Shown one piece after another: positions 1-12,929 of a stretch of 64,000 nt of DNA. The notes under the pieces were generated by a model. It was not told where the DNA came from and did no database searches. It saw only the letters and a program-made list of their open reading frames with translations. Every line of letters starts with the position of its first letter. The first letter of the stretch is position 1. The stretch spans positions 6,570,336 through 6,634,335 of the forward strand of contig NC_039486.1 of assembly GCF_003590095.1 (NCBI RefSeq), in the 5' to 3' direction. Both the position numbers and the translations under genes were made by a program. This DNA is from Trichoplusia ni (Eukaryota > Arthropoda > Insecta > Lepidoptera > Noctuidae).

Positions 1-1858
1 CAGTTAAAATAAATAAATAACGGACATCATTTGGGAGGTTCTTATTTTAAATTTCGGCACTTTCGTTAATTTAATAACGGACGACCTAAGAAAGTCAGTC
101 AATCTACAAAAACTGAATTAAAGGTATACCTATTAGTGACTGTTTTTTTATAGTACCGATATAATATGTTTTTTTGCATAGTTGTTATGATTGTGATTAT
201 GATAATATTATATCGTAAAGAATCTCCCTCATCGTTTAAAATAAGTTAAGATTGTTATTTATTAGTATACCTATATTACCTTCTACTTAGTAAGAATATA
301 AGGTTTTAGGCCTTCATTCATAATTGGGCTTATAATTTGATTGCTTTATATGTCTCGGAGCGGGTTGGGTTATCGTCTCTCCCGCAGGTGCACGATGCAA
401 TGCAAACTTTAAGTTTAAACAACTACAAAAAACATGAATAGTTCACATTTTATGAGGGATCATTCAACTTATCATTACTTCTTTGACCCTTTATTTACAA
501 TAATAAATACAGCAGTGTTATCCAAATTGAATGCCAGCTTCTGAATTATTACTCGTAAATCTCAAGAATAACAAATTGCTGTAAATATAGTGTTACAATC
601 GACAAAAAAGTAACCTTGATAGTATAAAATAGGCAGGTAGCTGTTAAACGTCTACTAAGTGTGTGCGACGGTATTCACACAACTTAGTGAGTCATGTAAA
701 TAAATAATATATGCGTCACGCGGGAAGGGCAAGACAGTGACTTTTTCAAAGTTATAAAAAAACATATAAAGGGCCTTAAGCCGTTATCGCTAAAAATGAC
801 AGGTTCAGGAACATTCACATATTTTCTAAACTGTATAAAAGAAAACATCAGGTAATCAATATTACTTATAAAATACCTACTTACAACAAGCAAAGAAGGT
901 TAAGTAATAATTGCAATAATATTTTAAGCAATTACCAAGGAAACTGGAAGATTTTCTTCATTTTCATCAGTTCCTGGTTGCCGGGAGCGACAAAACAAAC
1001 GGCGGCAAAAAGCTCCGCATCCGCATCTATCACCGAAACAGACCATATTAGGTGCTCATTTATTCACTAAACTGTCCCACTAGATTTATTAAGCGCGATT
1101 CAATTAAAATTTGTAAATCAGTGTGACTGCAAATTTCGCGCGACCGCATCCCACTAAAATATCCGCTCAAACTGTATTCAACCTCAATCGTGCTGCTAGC
1201 TACGTTTAGCCAGCCGTCTCGGCCGTGCTTATGCCTACCTACCTACCGCAAAACTAGCGAAGTAGCGGCGATCGGGGCACGTATATAACTACTTAGTAGT
1301 TTTGTTTGCTTGTTGTTTTGTTAGTTACACATTGTATAGCAGCAGGTAGATATAATGTACCACCAACTGTGAAGTGTGTGAACGATAAGAAAGATCGAGT
1401 GTCGACTCTGTCTTTCATGCACCATAGACCACAAAATCATCATTTCCTATAGTTTTAAGTTTCGTGTCGCTATAGTGTCAGTACATATTTTATTTTAAAT
1501 CCTACTAGTTAAATTAAGATGCCAAATTAATTCCAGATTAGATCAATTTCATTTTAAAAATAAAGCGACGTAAAATCGTATTTTATAGAAAGTTGTTTTA
1601 CTATGATAGTCATCATCACAAGGCCAGCGGCTTGGAATTATATTTTGTTTGTTGACATGACTTCTACTGACCACAAAGTAAAGGTACAAAACATTTGAAG
1701 TAGAATCCGATTAGGTAGGTATCTCCGGTTTTGACTTGTAAGAGCGTTTATAAACAAAAGATGTTAATCACATTTAAATACGAATCTTTGAGTGATATGA
1801 TCTGTGTTTATTTGTTGCATGATGAACTACAATATTAAAGTGAAATCGTAAAACTAAC
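1..1858. other. Intergenic or intronic stretch, no coding exon seen
   Basis: AT-rich sequence with no convincing exon on either strand. The only local signal is a TATA-like string at 1282-1288 beside a GC-richer patch (about 1180-1280). It could be a plus-strand core promoter, but no downstream exon was found. The minus-strand gene that starts at 1963 must cross this region, so much of it may be its first intron. Confidence 0.4.
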
Positions 1859-1963
1859 CTCAAAATCCAAAGCATCTTCAGCGAAGTCGTATTCAATAAA
1901 ATCTCTTGGAATTTTGCCTTCTTCTACACCATAATCCATTCTTACACAATTCACGCATATCAT
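1859..1963 (-). CDS. First coding exon of an unidentified minus-strand gene (partial)
   Basis: The frame opens with ATG at 1961-1963 and stays open for 35 codons. It ends at a good splice donor, GAG then GTTAGT, at 1858. The peptide begins MICVNCVRMDYGVEEG and ends in an acidic FAEDALDFE. The Cys-x-x-Cys near the start could be half of a metal site. The frame also stays open about 15 codons upstream of the ATG, but no pyrimidine-rich acceptor is visible there, so a first coding exon is the simplest reading. The remaining exons must lie left of 1859 and were not found. I do not recognise the family. It reads in the same direction as the PRDM-type gene 1.3 kb upstream. It could instead be a far 3' exon of that gene, but the ATG and lack of an acceptor argue against this. 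Confidence 0.5.
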
Positions 1964-2856
1964 CACTTTCAAGTTTTTATCAGAACGTCGTCCTACCAAC
2001 TCTTTATGTCAAGTTAGTCACAACATAGTTCTAGGTAAAATCAATACTACTTGTCAGATTAGTAGTTCTGAAAATTGGCGTTTAAATGAATAAATTAAAT
2101 ATCCCATACACCAATATGCTCGTTATAGGAAATGTTAATCAGAACACTGCAGTAATGTGCTTTATTGTGGTCGGGTACCGCATAACCGACTAGACTACCT
2201 AAGTACTAAATGAAAACAAACAAGCTATCGTGCCTTTAGGCAATACAAACTACCTAACCTAGTAGGACAGTTCATCTCTTTCACTCTCAGAGTCAACCAC
2301 GTATACGCGTGAAAAGGCCTATACGAGTATAAACAGATGTCATTCTTTATCAGGTTGATTTATTCAGAACAATGGTGTGAGTTATCATGCTAATATGATC
2401 GGAAGTGTTATACCTACTTATTTTTTAATTGTTCTTTGTCTGAATATAGTAAATAGGGACAAGAAAAAGAGTATGGTCAAAATTTAAGTTGAGATGATCA
2501 TTTATTGCATTCTGCAACTTTTGTAATCTCTATAAATCTGTATTTTAGCAACACAATAATTCAACATTTTGTATTTTTTAGGCACCACGAAAACCTCTCA
2601 ACGTTTCGAACGATTCTAAGTTTTACATAACTATATTTAGGTGAAGGAAAGACAGATGTAGGAGTAAAAACTTTATTTGAGTATAAAATCAGGTAACAGA
2701 CTCAGTCGATTGTTTTACTTAATTAAGATTATACTTAAACAGAAGACTTAATTTTATTCGACTTTACTGGTTTATGAGTCGACTTTGGTTTTGTATTGAT
2801 CGGCGGAGCCTGGAAACATAAAAATGGTAACATTATAATACTGTATATTGGTATTA

Positions 2857-3005
2857 CCATCGACGTATAGTAATGGACATGCCCTAGAGATGAGAATTGT
2901 TGCACTCCGAAAGAAAGGAAACGAAGTTTCGGTCTATCTTTATCACTCTCATTACTGCAGATTATATGCGTACGGCATGTCCATTAGTAGGTATATGTCG
3001 ATGGG
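2857..3005. repeat. MITE-like inverted repeat
   Basis: Two arms of about 27 bases face each other around a 90-base centre. A perfect 13-base core is TAATGGACATGCC at 2871-2883 and its complement at 2974-2986. Outside it the arms continue as CATCGACGTATA and CATCGACATATA with a small gap. This is the architecture of a short foldback or MITE element. No target-site duplication was confirmed. The rest of 1964-3266 holds nothing else recognisable. Confidence 0.55.
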
Positions 3006-3266
3006 TTCGTTGATGTTGACCCTATGCTATACATCGATCGAGTCATGCAAGCAACTCCGCACTTAGGAATTTCATCCTTGGGTCTGTTCAAGTCATACAT
3101 ATAAAGACTCAAAGACCTAGGGTAAATAATGTTGAGGACCACAGAAATACTTAATCTGTGCGGCAATAATACTTGCAGCGCGTCGCGCTCAGTGCTGATT
3201 GGCAATGTGATTATACCACTCGGTTATAAAGGATACTGTCTATTACTTTTGTCGACACAGTGTAGT

Positions 3267-6200
3267 CTATCTTAAATATAAAAAAACTTGTGGAGTGCGA
3301 ATAAAGTATTGCGTAGTTAATATTTTATTTAATTGATGCCCTCTCCGCTCCACCGTGTACCAGCCTACCAGATGTGGGTGCGCGGCCCGCTGATGCTGCA
3401 GCAGCTTGGCGCGCGTGACGTACTGCCGCGGACAGGCCGCGCAGGCCGCCGGCTCGCACACGCGCGTGCCGCCCTCCACCGCCGCCCGCGTACCTGGAGC
3501 GCCTGGATAGCGAGAATCTCATTCTAAACAAATACAAAACGATACCTATTTTTCTTAAATAACTCCTGTCGGCATCAAGCCTTAGTTTAAATCGCCCCAT
3601 CATCGTCTCGGTCTTACAGCTACAGTGCTGCAATGTATCTAGTTTTAGCGGTTGACCAGACCCTTCAGCTTTTGAACTACTTTGTTAATTTTTATTAGTT
3701 GGAAGGCTCTTTATATATATATAAACTCAAAGAAGAAAGAAACATTAATCAGCTATCATCAGTTCAATACCTGGATGATGTAGATGCAAATGTCGGTCGC
3801 GTTTCGCCGCCGTCCGGTAGATCTTGGGGCAGATCCCGCAAGGGTAGTGACGCACACGCCGCTCTAGAGGTATCTTGGCCGATACTGTGTTATGAACACG
3901 CCACAAGTGATTCACCAACATTCCTCGACGCTAATCAAGAAAAACATGATATTGCTAATCAGTAGGGAAATTTTGCAAAATCATAAGTTCATTCAACGCG
4001 CAGTGGAGAAAGATTAAAGGCATGTCAAAATATGAAGTATGGTAAGGGATTCTAGACACATTCAGTCAGACAGTCATAAAATGGCAATTCACCCAAAATG
4101 AGCAGTAGACTAATTTTGAATTTTTTGATAAAATTGAGTTTAAAAAACAATAACCAACGTTTTGTACATGACCCCCCAAAAATATAAATCATCTTTTTAC
4201 ATGCACCCACAAAACATAATTTACTGGAGAACTGAAGTTTCGAAGAACTATGTGCTAACCTTGAATGTGTGTTGACACTGTTCACACTTGTAAAGTGTAG
4301 ATTCCGGCTCAGATTTTGTAGATATAACTGGAGAATTTTCAGTCTCCTAAAATTTAAAAAACACTCAATTTAATTATTATAAAATTTTAGATTTATATTT
4401 TTCTATATTTTATTTTTAAACTTACATTTTGTGCTGAACTTTCATTGGAGTGTTGTATATAAATATGGTGAGCCAGTTTTTTTTTATCCATGAAAACCTT
4501 CTTACACTCACATTCAAATCGTCGTCCAGGACAATCGCTGCAAATATACCAAATCTATTTTAATATGAATGCACCTGTAATACACAAAAAATGCTTTCTA
4601 AGCCCAACTATTCCCACTTCTACATTATTTAACAAATTTTAATTCACATTGCTGATAAGCTCATAAAAAGTTATGTCTGGTACTCGTAAATACGTAACAT
4701 GTATTCGTTTTTTAAATCAATGTTTACCTTAAATGTTGTCGTCTATTCTCTTTGACTAGAACTTGTTTACAATATGGGCATGATACGAGTAATTGTTCCA
4801 CGAGTTGTTCTGATTCCTGAAATAAGTCTAGATATTTTAGATCATTTGATAATACATATTAGATAGGTCCGACTATTTATTCAATTAATCATAATAAAGA
4901 ATTCAAGTAAAAGTTTAGGGACTACACAATATTTATACACTTGGTACCTGTACCAAGTAAACACACACCTCAGATACATTTTCATTTTTTCCGTGTTTAA
5001 TATGAAACTCCAAATCGTTTTCGGTATTTTCGTCTTTAAATCCAATTCCGTAGGGTATAAAATCATTGTCAGATCTGGAATTTCCTGATATATCCAGACT
5101 AGGTATTCGGTCTGTGTCAAAGAGATTCGTGGAAAAGTCCAACCCATTTGAATAGTTTTGAAAGCTTTCGTCTGAGGGTATTCTATGGTCTTCAGAAGCA
5201 ATACTTGTGTTGAAATTTATTTGTGGTTCCGATTCAGTTTTTGGTTCTGGCTGTCTGAAAATTGAATATTTTGTATAAAAATCTAATAAGTGAATATTAT
5301 CAGTATTATTTTGTAATTAATATTCGTGAACTCACTTTTTCTCGACTTTATTTGGACAATGAATGAGTATATGCCGCCTCAATCTGAAAATATGCGTATA
5401 AATATAAATAAATAGTACATAGTACGCACGATATACACGTTTCATGGGTTTGTCAAACTTTGTAACAATTGTTTTGGGTGTATGTGTAGTTTTATCAGTT
5501 AACAGTTTTAAGACATTTAACAGTATATGAAATACTTACGAAAATAATCTAGAAAATGTTCGTGAACAGTGACGGCATCGATATCGTCGTCTTGGTATAA
5601 GTTTGTCGTCCTGCAAAACAAAAACAAGACATTGTTTGATTAGTTATACATTGTTATAATGGACTGTACATATTCCCGACACTTTGTGGTTATGTTCTCG
5701 AAAAACAGACCATCCAAAGGAATTCGCCTATTTTTTAGGAGCCTATTGATACGTAACATAATATTGGTAACAGGATCATTTTATGGCCGATTAAACAATC
5801 ACCAGTTAACTTCTATCTGAGGAATAAATATGGCCGTTTGACATATTTTCTATGCAAAAGCTGTCAAAACGTGAAAAATATCATCAGGTAATAGTTATCT
5901 GGCGATTGAATAATCGAACCTAAGTATGACAAAATTTACCTTATGATACATGTCTACATGTCGCTGCAGTAGTTTCGCTGATGGTAGGGCGCGTTGACAC
6001 TCGGAGCACCATAAAGCAGGCGCGTTCGACTGGTTTTCTGTAAAGGAAAAATAACTCAATAAAAATAAGTATATTCCTTAAGGCATAATGTTTGAACAAC
6101 ATTTTCATGTGATGCTAGCAATAAAAGTGTGCCTGATATATTGTGTTACCTATAATTTAGTGTTATGTAGTGTATCAATATTAAATTATTACCATGCACA

Positions 6201-8635
6201 AAGAGTACACAGATTAAGAACAAGTATTTGTGGATTACAACAGATGCTCAGTGCTCATTGGTGACCGAAACCAGTCAGCTCTTCATAAAGTCAAAATTTA
6301 TATGTTTTATAATATTTAAAGCATTGTTGTGTATCACATTTAAACTGTATCAGTAACGAGTTTTTAAATTACCTATTTCAATATCTTTTGTAGGTCCTAT
6401 GAGTCCATAGCTATCAGCATACTTTTTACTATAGCCAAGCATTAACGGCTTTCTCAATGGTATACTATCTGTAGTTATTGCAAATAAATCATTATTGTCT
6501 TCATATAGCCAAACATTGGCCGTATTTTTATCCCCTAGTGGTAACAAGCCAATCCAGTTTGATTTATCTGAAAACAGAAAGAGTCATTTAAAGAACTTGA
6601 TTATGCCTGTGTTCGCATATAAATATGTTTTGTTAGGGTTGAGATAACTTTGAGTTCAAGTTATTCCTAAGAAAAATATTTTTAAAATTGGTTAAGCTCT
6701 GAAAAAGTTACAGTAAGTATATGTATGTATGTTCCAATTTGTAATATTAGTATCGATAGGAAACTGTACAATAAAAAGGTGTCTTTGTCTAGACTAATAT
6801 TTTTACACGTCACATTTATCCTAAAACTGTTGAACATAATATTATTTAAAATACCTTTATCAGATGTATCAATATGTGTGATACAGTTACCATCAGAGTC
6901 ATTATTCTTTGTCAGAAATAAGGGCTTTTTATTTGATGTCGCATTCAACACAAGTTGAACAGCTTCGGCTTGTGATATATTCTTCTTTATCCCTGTAATG
7001 GAGAAACAACGGAAGTGTATATTTTCTGTTGTATTCTATTTCTTTTTTTCCTTCATTTTTATACACTTACTTTGCTTGCTTGTTTGTTCATTGTTTGGAC
7101 TTTTGCAACTCAATTTTGGGGCACGAGCAGATAAGCTAGCACACTCAAATTTTCTGGGTAGTATCAAACCAAATGGCAATGCAATTTGCATGTTTTTTTT
7201 TACTTTAAAATCGGCTAGACCAATTTGTTTGACCGAGTGGCCGAGTTTAAAAACGTAGGTTTATAGAATTTTTAAATCTATTTTTTTTTAATAGTTATTG
7301 TGTAAATGTCAGCAACTGTAAACTTATATAATAGCTTTTAAAAAAATCTACAACTATTTTACTATAACTATTAATTATAGGCATGAGCAGGAATTCAAAT
7401 TAGAAGTTTACATTACCTTGTACAGGTCCAAATCGTGCATGTGCGGGTAATGTTCGGCGGGCGGTGATTGTCTCCCGTCTTTGTATTTGAAGTATGCTGG
7501 GAAGGACCGCGAGTGCACGCGGCAGTACTACACGATCCAATATTTGAACTGCAAACAAAGAGTAACTGAAGAATAAAAATTAAGAAAAAAATATGATAAA
7601 TTTTAAACTTTATTGTTGATTAAATAGAGTTTAAAATTTGTAAGTACCATAATTTTTTGGAGACCTGTTTACTTCATCTTCTTTTCTTATATCAGGTCTA
7701 AGTATTTCTGATAGTTTTGTGTCACATAGCAATGAATGTGATTTCTCTGGGAAGACTTCCATTTGATTTTCAGCATTCTGGCCACTTTTTTCTATGCGAA
7801 AACCCATGGCTTTACCTGGTTCTTGATATGGACCTGAAAGTTAATAAATGGCGTCTAAGTATAATACATATAATAGTTACAAATACTTATCTTATGTCTG
7901 ATGAAGGACCAATGATTATTGGAGCAGACAAGACCTTGCATGAGCAAATATAGCATAGGGAACCCTCTGGCCTGGAGGAGCGAAGGCCATAAAAAAGATC
8001 ACTAGCTTTGACTGGATGTAGAGAGCCAGGGATTGGGTGTTGGGGTAAATTTAAGAAACACCTTGCATAATCTATGGTTATGTCCAGCAGAGAATGTCTA
8101 TAGGCTACATTGATAGAAATCCTTATTTTGTATATAGAGTCCGCACAGTGGTGATATAAACAAGTTTATGATTACAGTATATTAGCACTTCAATACAAGG
8201 ACACTACAATGATAAATAATTAACATTATTGTATACATTTTTATAATTACCAGTTAATTCACGAAGCCGATCCTCAACATCTCGCCGTTTTGTTGCTAAT
8301 GGCGATAGAAATGGACTTCGACAATAGTCCAAACTCTAAAAAACAAACATTAATTTAGGATTTGAGCTAAAGTAACTATTAATAATCTTATTAAAAATAG
8401 TAACAAAATTATATTACATTATCTAATAAGTGGAGAGGCAGTACTTGTTCATTTAAACTTAAATTTATACCGGTATCCGTTTGTAGTAAGTATACGTGAG
8501 TTGGCACACCGGGTAAAGAAGATTCACAAGATCCCCCATTATTTATATCTGTAAAACACCGACAAGTACGATAAACATCTTAGTTGTAAATAAATAAAAC
8601 TTGATTCAAGTTAATACAATCGTTAACTTACTCAT
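3267..8635 (-). CDS. PR-domain (PRDM-type) C2H2 zinc-finger protein
   Basis: Sixteen coding exons on the minus strand join in phase: 8632-8635, 8418-8548, 8251-8335, 7648-7833, 7417-7548, 6855-6992, 6373-6567, 5940-6037, 5540-5610, 5336-5383, 4969-5254, 4728-4816, 4426-4537, 4260-4346, 3771-3930, 3267-3502. They total 2058 nt and give 685 residues. The first exon holds only ATG plus one base; no other in-frame ATG lies upstream before a stop. Residues about 145-285 form a divergent PR/SET-like domain: an LP-x-x-L start, RFGPVQG, SNW, and IPLRKPLMLGYSKKYA near the end. Zinc fingers follow: about 300-322 (WCSEC...H...H), 333-358, a C2HC finger 470-492 (CPYC...H...C), an odd finger 497-520 with C-E-C spacing, then 545-575, 585-607 and 628-650. 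Several fingers are split by introns. PR proteins act in the nucleus as DNA-binding transcription regulators, some with histone methyltransferase activity. Orthology is not settled (PRDM10/15-like is a guess). The last exon could instead be cut at a donor near 3368. Confidence 0.85.
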
Positions 8636-9568
8636 TTGACCGGTTAGTTTTAATAAAGTTCCTGTAATGGACTTAAATGATATCGATAAACTCGACAGCT
8701 AAAGAGTAGCTGAGAAGTTAAGTCACAAATTAAAAGAATTTTTAATATTTTCAGTTGCTAAACAAACGCAGGTAGTTTGACTTGATTGAGGATAAATTCG
8801 ACAACCGAGTTTATGACACACAATTTGACACTGTTTACTTTAAACTTCTGCGTGAGTGTGTGCATAATCTATGGTTATGTTCAGTAATTAAAAAAAAAAT
8901 TAAAATGTAAACGTAAACATCAAACATTTATAATAACGATTTTATTCTCTTACAATTAATAACATCCTAGCACAAATACTACTGAAATTAAATTTTACAT
9001 AACTTTTTAGTTTACAGGTTTAGCTACAAGATGGCGCTGTAGGCGACAATCCCATTGCTGGCGACTGGTTTGTTTTTCATAGTGGTGAACGTCTTTACCG
9101 GAGGTCGTGGGGTCGATTCCCATCAGCTGTTGAAAGAGGCTGTAAACCCCACGCGCTTCGCAGAGAAAAGTATCTGTAAAGTATTTAAATGAACTATGAA
9201 TACCGAAATGTCTCAATTTTCCAATTTTACATACGCTAACTAACTCTGAAGGCTCTATGGAGCCATGGAAAGTACGACAAACACGTACAAATCGAGATTT
9301 GTCTTCAAAATTACTTAGAATTTGAATCCATGTGATAAAAGTTGAAACAACAAATTAGTAATTTCCAAATTTCCTTCCTTCTACGATGAAAGAAAATAGG
9401 GAAATAAGAGGCATAACAGGGAGGGAAATAAACTAAATAGATATGAGAAAATAGCAAAGAGTGTGTTTTAATAGAAACCTTTATAGTTACCGGCATGGAT
9501 CTTGAGCGCTGACCTTCACCTACGCAGAAGTGATTTGAGTGATTGAGCCTCTACCTCTTTCTTCACAC

Positions 9569-9613
9569 AAGATTTTCACTTTACACTAGTTTACACTGTA
9601 AAGTGAAAATCTT
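9569..9613. repeat. Perfect 17-bp inverted repeat (hairpin)
   Basis: AAGATTTTCACTTTACA at 9569-9585 is followed after 11 bases by its exact complement at 9597-9613. It may be a foldback or MITE remnant. No nearby gene end makes a terminator role likely. Confidence 0.6.
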
Positions 9614-10372
9614 CGTAAAAATAAAATTAGATAAATAAATGTCAAACATAATTTTCTATAAGAATCATTTGCCTTTCTACTCGTGCTACCCCGTAAAACG
9701 TCGGTTTAGCTATTTCCCGTCTCACCCCCTTACGCACATCAATTACATCGTATAATAGGTATTTAAGCTAAAATACTTACATACCTACTTACTGTGAAAC
9801 AGGAATTTTTTTTTACTAACTGTAATGTCAATTCTCCAATTATATAAATAACAAGTTACAATTATACAATGTAATAAAGTTTTGAGGAAATTAATTTTTT
9901 GACCGCGAGATTGCTGTTTGGATACCACGTTACATGCTTTTCCTTTCGATAGTATCATAAGTAGATAAAAAATAAATAAACATAAATTGGTATGAATTAC
10001 GTTTGAAATTGACTAATGATTGAAAAACAAACGACAATTGAAAAATGATTGAATACTACGATTTAAGCTTATCTGGTAGGATTTTTGTAGATAAGGCGTA
10101 GGTAAATACCCGACAAATAATACATAAAATAAATACCCGGAAAACATCGATTAGGTTTTATTAGAAAACTGTATAAGACAATCAAACTCAAAACTCAACG
10201 AGACGAAGCTCGTGATATCGTTGCTACGTCAATTGATCTCATAGCTTTTTCAGTTCAATTCAATTCAGTGCTTCCCTAATTCTAAAACTGAAAGGTTGAA
10301 CGATGTCCTGCATAGTCGCGCTACCGTCGACGTCGGCATTGCGTCGTTACTTGTTTTATTCTTGTTTCGATT

Positions 10373-10432
10373 ATAAGTTTATGTCTAGTAAAACCTTAAC
10401 ATGCAAATAAACATTTTGAATTTGAATTGAAA
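10373..10432 (+). mobile_element. 3' tail of a non-LTR retrotransposon (fragment)
   Basis: The stretch ends in a short GAATTT-type simple repeat after AACATGCAAATAAACATTTT, the pattern of lepidopteran LINE 3' ends (poly(A) signal followed by a simple-repeat tail). No reverse-transcriptase coding sequence remains next to it. Confidence 0.45.
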
Positions 10433-11157
10433 AGCGTCGTACGTCATCTGTCTGCTTCCGGTTACTGCGTTCCTACAGCTGTCTAGGCTAGGAATTTAAC
10501 CGCTTTCCGTTTAAACGTCTTTCGAGGATTCCTCGAGTTTAATTTTCTTAGGTTTTAATATTATGGAAGAAGACTCTTTTCTGACAGGAGAAGACCTGGC
10601 TACGCCCGTGCAGCAATAAGACAAACCGAATTCTTCTGAACTGAAAAGGCAAACCTTTTCCAGTTGAATAACTGTTTTCTTTGTCACATTTTTATTTGTG
10701 ACTCTACAGAGGGCGGATGCGGATGTGGATGCTTTCTTGACAGGGATTCATTGCGAAAGGTGAATTAATATTTAAGTAGCTTATATGTAAATATGATTCT
10801 ACCGATTCTTAAAAATATACGCTGTGAAGGCATTCTAAGAGTTATTGTTAAAAGACATTTTTTACAAAATGTACTATCAATTTTGTTATGGTACTGACGT
10901 CCACCCCGTTTGGTCATGAAGGAAGAATTAATCTGGGATCAAATTTTCACTTCTAAATAAACAGCAGGATACAAATACTACCTGATTTTCCTGGTTTTAC
11001 CTGGTAAGCACCGATAGTACATCACAATGTATTATTAATCCTCAGATTGGTAAACAAGGAAGTGAGTAGGAGTAAGAATTTGGTTTTTTATTCTGGTAGA
11101 GCCTAGGGCCCCACTTCCACTAGTTATAGATTTTTTTATTTAAACAACCCGCATTAA

Positions 11158-11350
11158 GCAAGTTAATCCTTGCGTCGCTGAGAGTTTCACAAACATTGAA
11201 ATCCTGTCGCAAGCACAAAGACACCCAGGCTCTGAAAAAGCATTCGCGGATCACACATTTGCTTGTCCTATGCGGTGATTGTTATCGAACCCGACACAAG
11301 TCGCGCACAGTCACACACAGACCTCAACCACTCGGCTATACGTGCAGTCA
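11158..11350 (-). mobile_element. tRNA-derived SINE, minus orientation
   Basis: Read on the minus strand the element begins with a tRNA-like head: an A-box-like TAGCCGAGTGGTTG near 11325-11340 and a B-box-like GGTTCGATAAC near 11283-11293. Related copies lie at about 57.9 kb and 59.5 kb, sharing the body string CACAAAGACACCCAG. It sits about 0.35 kb upstream of trypsin T1. Confidence 0.65.
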
Positions 11351-11681
11351 AAATTGTGATCCCAATGGTCGAAATTGTTTTAAATTTAAAATTAGCCGTA
11401 TTCTCGAATGTATTATCATACCAATAGAGTTGTGGATACAAAACAAAAAGAAAACCCACTACCTCAAATATTTTTCCATGAATTGAGTCGGTGAGTCAAA
11501 AAGTAGCGTCTGGTTGCTTCCACGGCATATTGATTTAGCATTTGGCTGACATTCCAGCCCTAGGCAAATCTCAATCGATTCCTAAATAAATAGATTCCAA
11601 ATCATAGATAATTCATTATCGGGATACTTAATTAGGCATATCAATAAATAAAATTCATATGATACGGATAACACAATTATG

Positions 11682-11714
11682 TATAAAAGACGAAGCAATT
11701 CGGCTGAAGTCAGT
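11682..11714 (+). promoter_or_regulatory. Core promoter of trypsin T1
   Basis: TATAAAA at 11682-11688 is followed about 24-30 bases later by an arthropod initiator TCAGT at 11710-11714, putting the likely start site at the A of 11712. This leaves a 24-base 5' UTR before ATG at 11736. GATA-like strings (GATAAT, TTATCGGG, GGATAAC) occur within 100 bases upstream. The flank is unlike those of T2-T4. Confidence 0.7.
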
Positions 11715-11735
11715 ACTAGTGTAACTGGCCCTACC

Positions 11736-12852
11736 ATGCGTTTCGTCATCCTTTTAGCCCTCTTGGGCTCCGCCCTCGGTAAGACATTGTAATTCTTGAA
11801 AAATTCGAAAATACTATTTCAACATTTACAACATAACTTGTTCCGTCATGTATTTAACCATCTACTACGTGTTTGTTACTAATTCCAAATTCTTATTCTA
11901 GCGGTCCCCAAAACCATCAACCGCATCGTCGGTGGCAGCCCCACCACAGTGGAGACCTACCCTTACATGTCCAACATGCAGTACGGTCTGTGGGGAATCT
12001 GGTGGTACCAGGCCTGCGGTGGCTCTCTGATCACCTCAACCTCTGTCCTCTCCGCTGCTCACTGCTACTTGTAAGTTTAACTTTCATACAATAAGTATAA
12101 ATTTGTATAATAAAGATATACAAATAGTGCCGTAATCATTTTATAGTGCCATAACTCTTTTTATTAACCTCATTCCTTTCGTTTTTAGCGGTGACAGTCC
12201 TTTCGAATGGCGCGTGCGTCTCGGTACTTCTCTTGCGTCCAGCGGCGGCAGTCTCCACGACGTCTCCCAGCTGGTGATCCACCCTCAGTACAGCTCCGCC
12301 ACTCTCCGTAATGACGTGGCTATCGTCCGTCTCGCCAGCCCCGCTCAGTACTCCAACTCTATCCAGGCTGTCTCCATCGCTGGAGCCAACTACAACCTTG
12401 CCGATAACTCCAACGTCCAAACTATCGGGTGGGGAGCTCTCTCGGTAAGAACTATTTCATGAAGTGCTAATATTAATATAGTATTATATTGGTAGGATTA
12501 CTGGTATACTCACGATACGACTTGTTTCCAGACCGGTGGTGGATCACCCGAGCAGCTGCAGCACGTCACCATCAACGTCATCAACCAGAAGGTCTGCGCC
12601 GAACGTTACGCTGAACTGAAGACCCAGCCCGGTTTCCAGAACTGGCCCGACGTTACCGAAGACATGTTGTGCGCCGGTATCTTAGACGTCGGTGGCAAGG
12701 ACGCCTGCCAGGGAGACTCTGGCGGTCCCCTCGCCCACAATGGTGTCCTCGTTGGTGTTGTATCATGGGGCTTCCAGTGCGCTCACGCTACTTACCCCGG
12801 TGTCAACTCTCGTGTCTCCTCCAACGTTGACTGGATCGTCAACAATGCCTAA
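11736..12852 (+). CDS. Trypsin T1 (secreted digestive serine protease)
   Basis: Exons 11736-11778, 11902-12070, 12189-12444 and 12532-12852 join in phase and encode 262 residues. The signal peptide starts MRFVILLALLGSALA. Activation is expected after the Arg of NRIVGG, giving a mature IVGG amino end. The triad is present: His in SAAHC (exon 2), Asp in NDVAIVRL (exon 3), Ser in GDSGGP (exon 4). Asp189, six residues before the catalytic Ser (KDACQGDS), and Gly216/Gly226 (SWG, YPGV) predict cleavage after Arg or Lys. This is the only plus-strand trypsin; it converges on T2, with 3.1 kb between their stops. Intron 2 is identical to that of T2, while intron 1 resembles T3. Intact and probably expressed in midgut, judging by family and promoter. 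Confidence 0.95.
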
Positions 12853-12929
12853 AAATATTTCAACTTATTTAAGTAAATTTCGAAGTTAAAAGTTTACCCA
12901 CACTCCATACAGGGTACAGTGATGAACAC

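Larger units (their letters stand above)
8636..11157. other. Intergenic DNA upstream of the PRDM-type gene
   Basis: The 5' UTR and promoter of the PRDM-type gene should lie just right of 8635, but I see no clear TATA box or initiator. A pol III B-box-like string (GGGGTCGATTCCCAT, about 9109-9123) suggests a SINE fragment near 9.0-9.2 kb. Otherwise there is only the hairpin at 9569 and the LINE-like tail at 10.37 kb listed separately. No exon was seen. Confidence 0.4.

Noticed and set aside
3699..3965. 88-codon plus-strand frame
   Set aside because: It is antisense to zinc-finger exon 3771-3930 of the PRDM-type gene, which has matching splice phases and finger residues.
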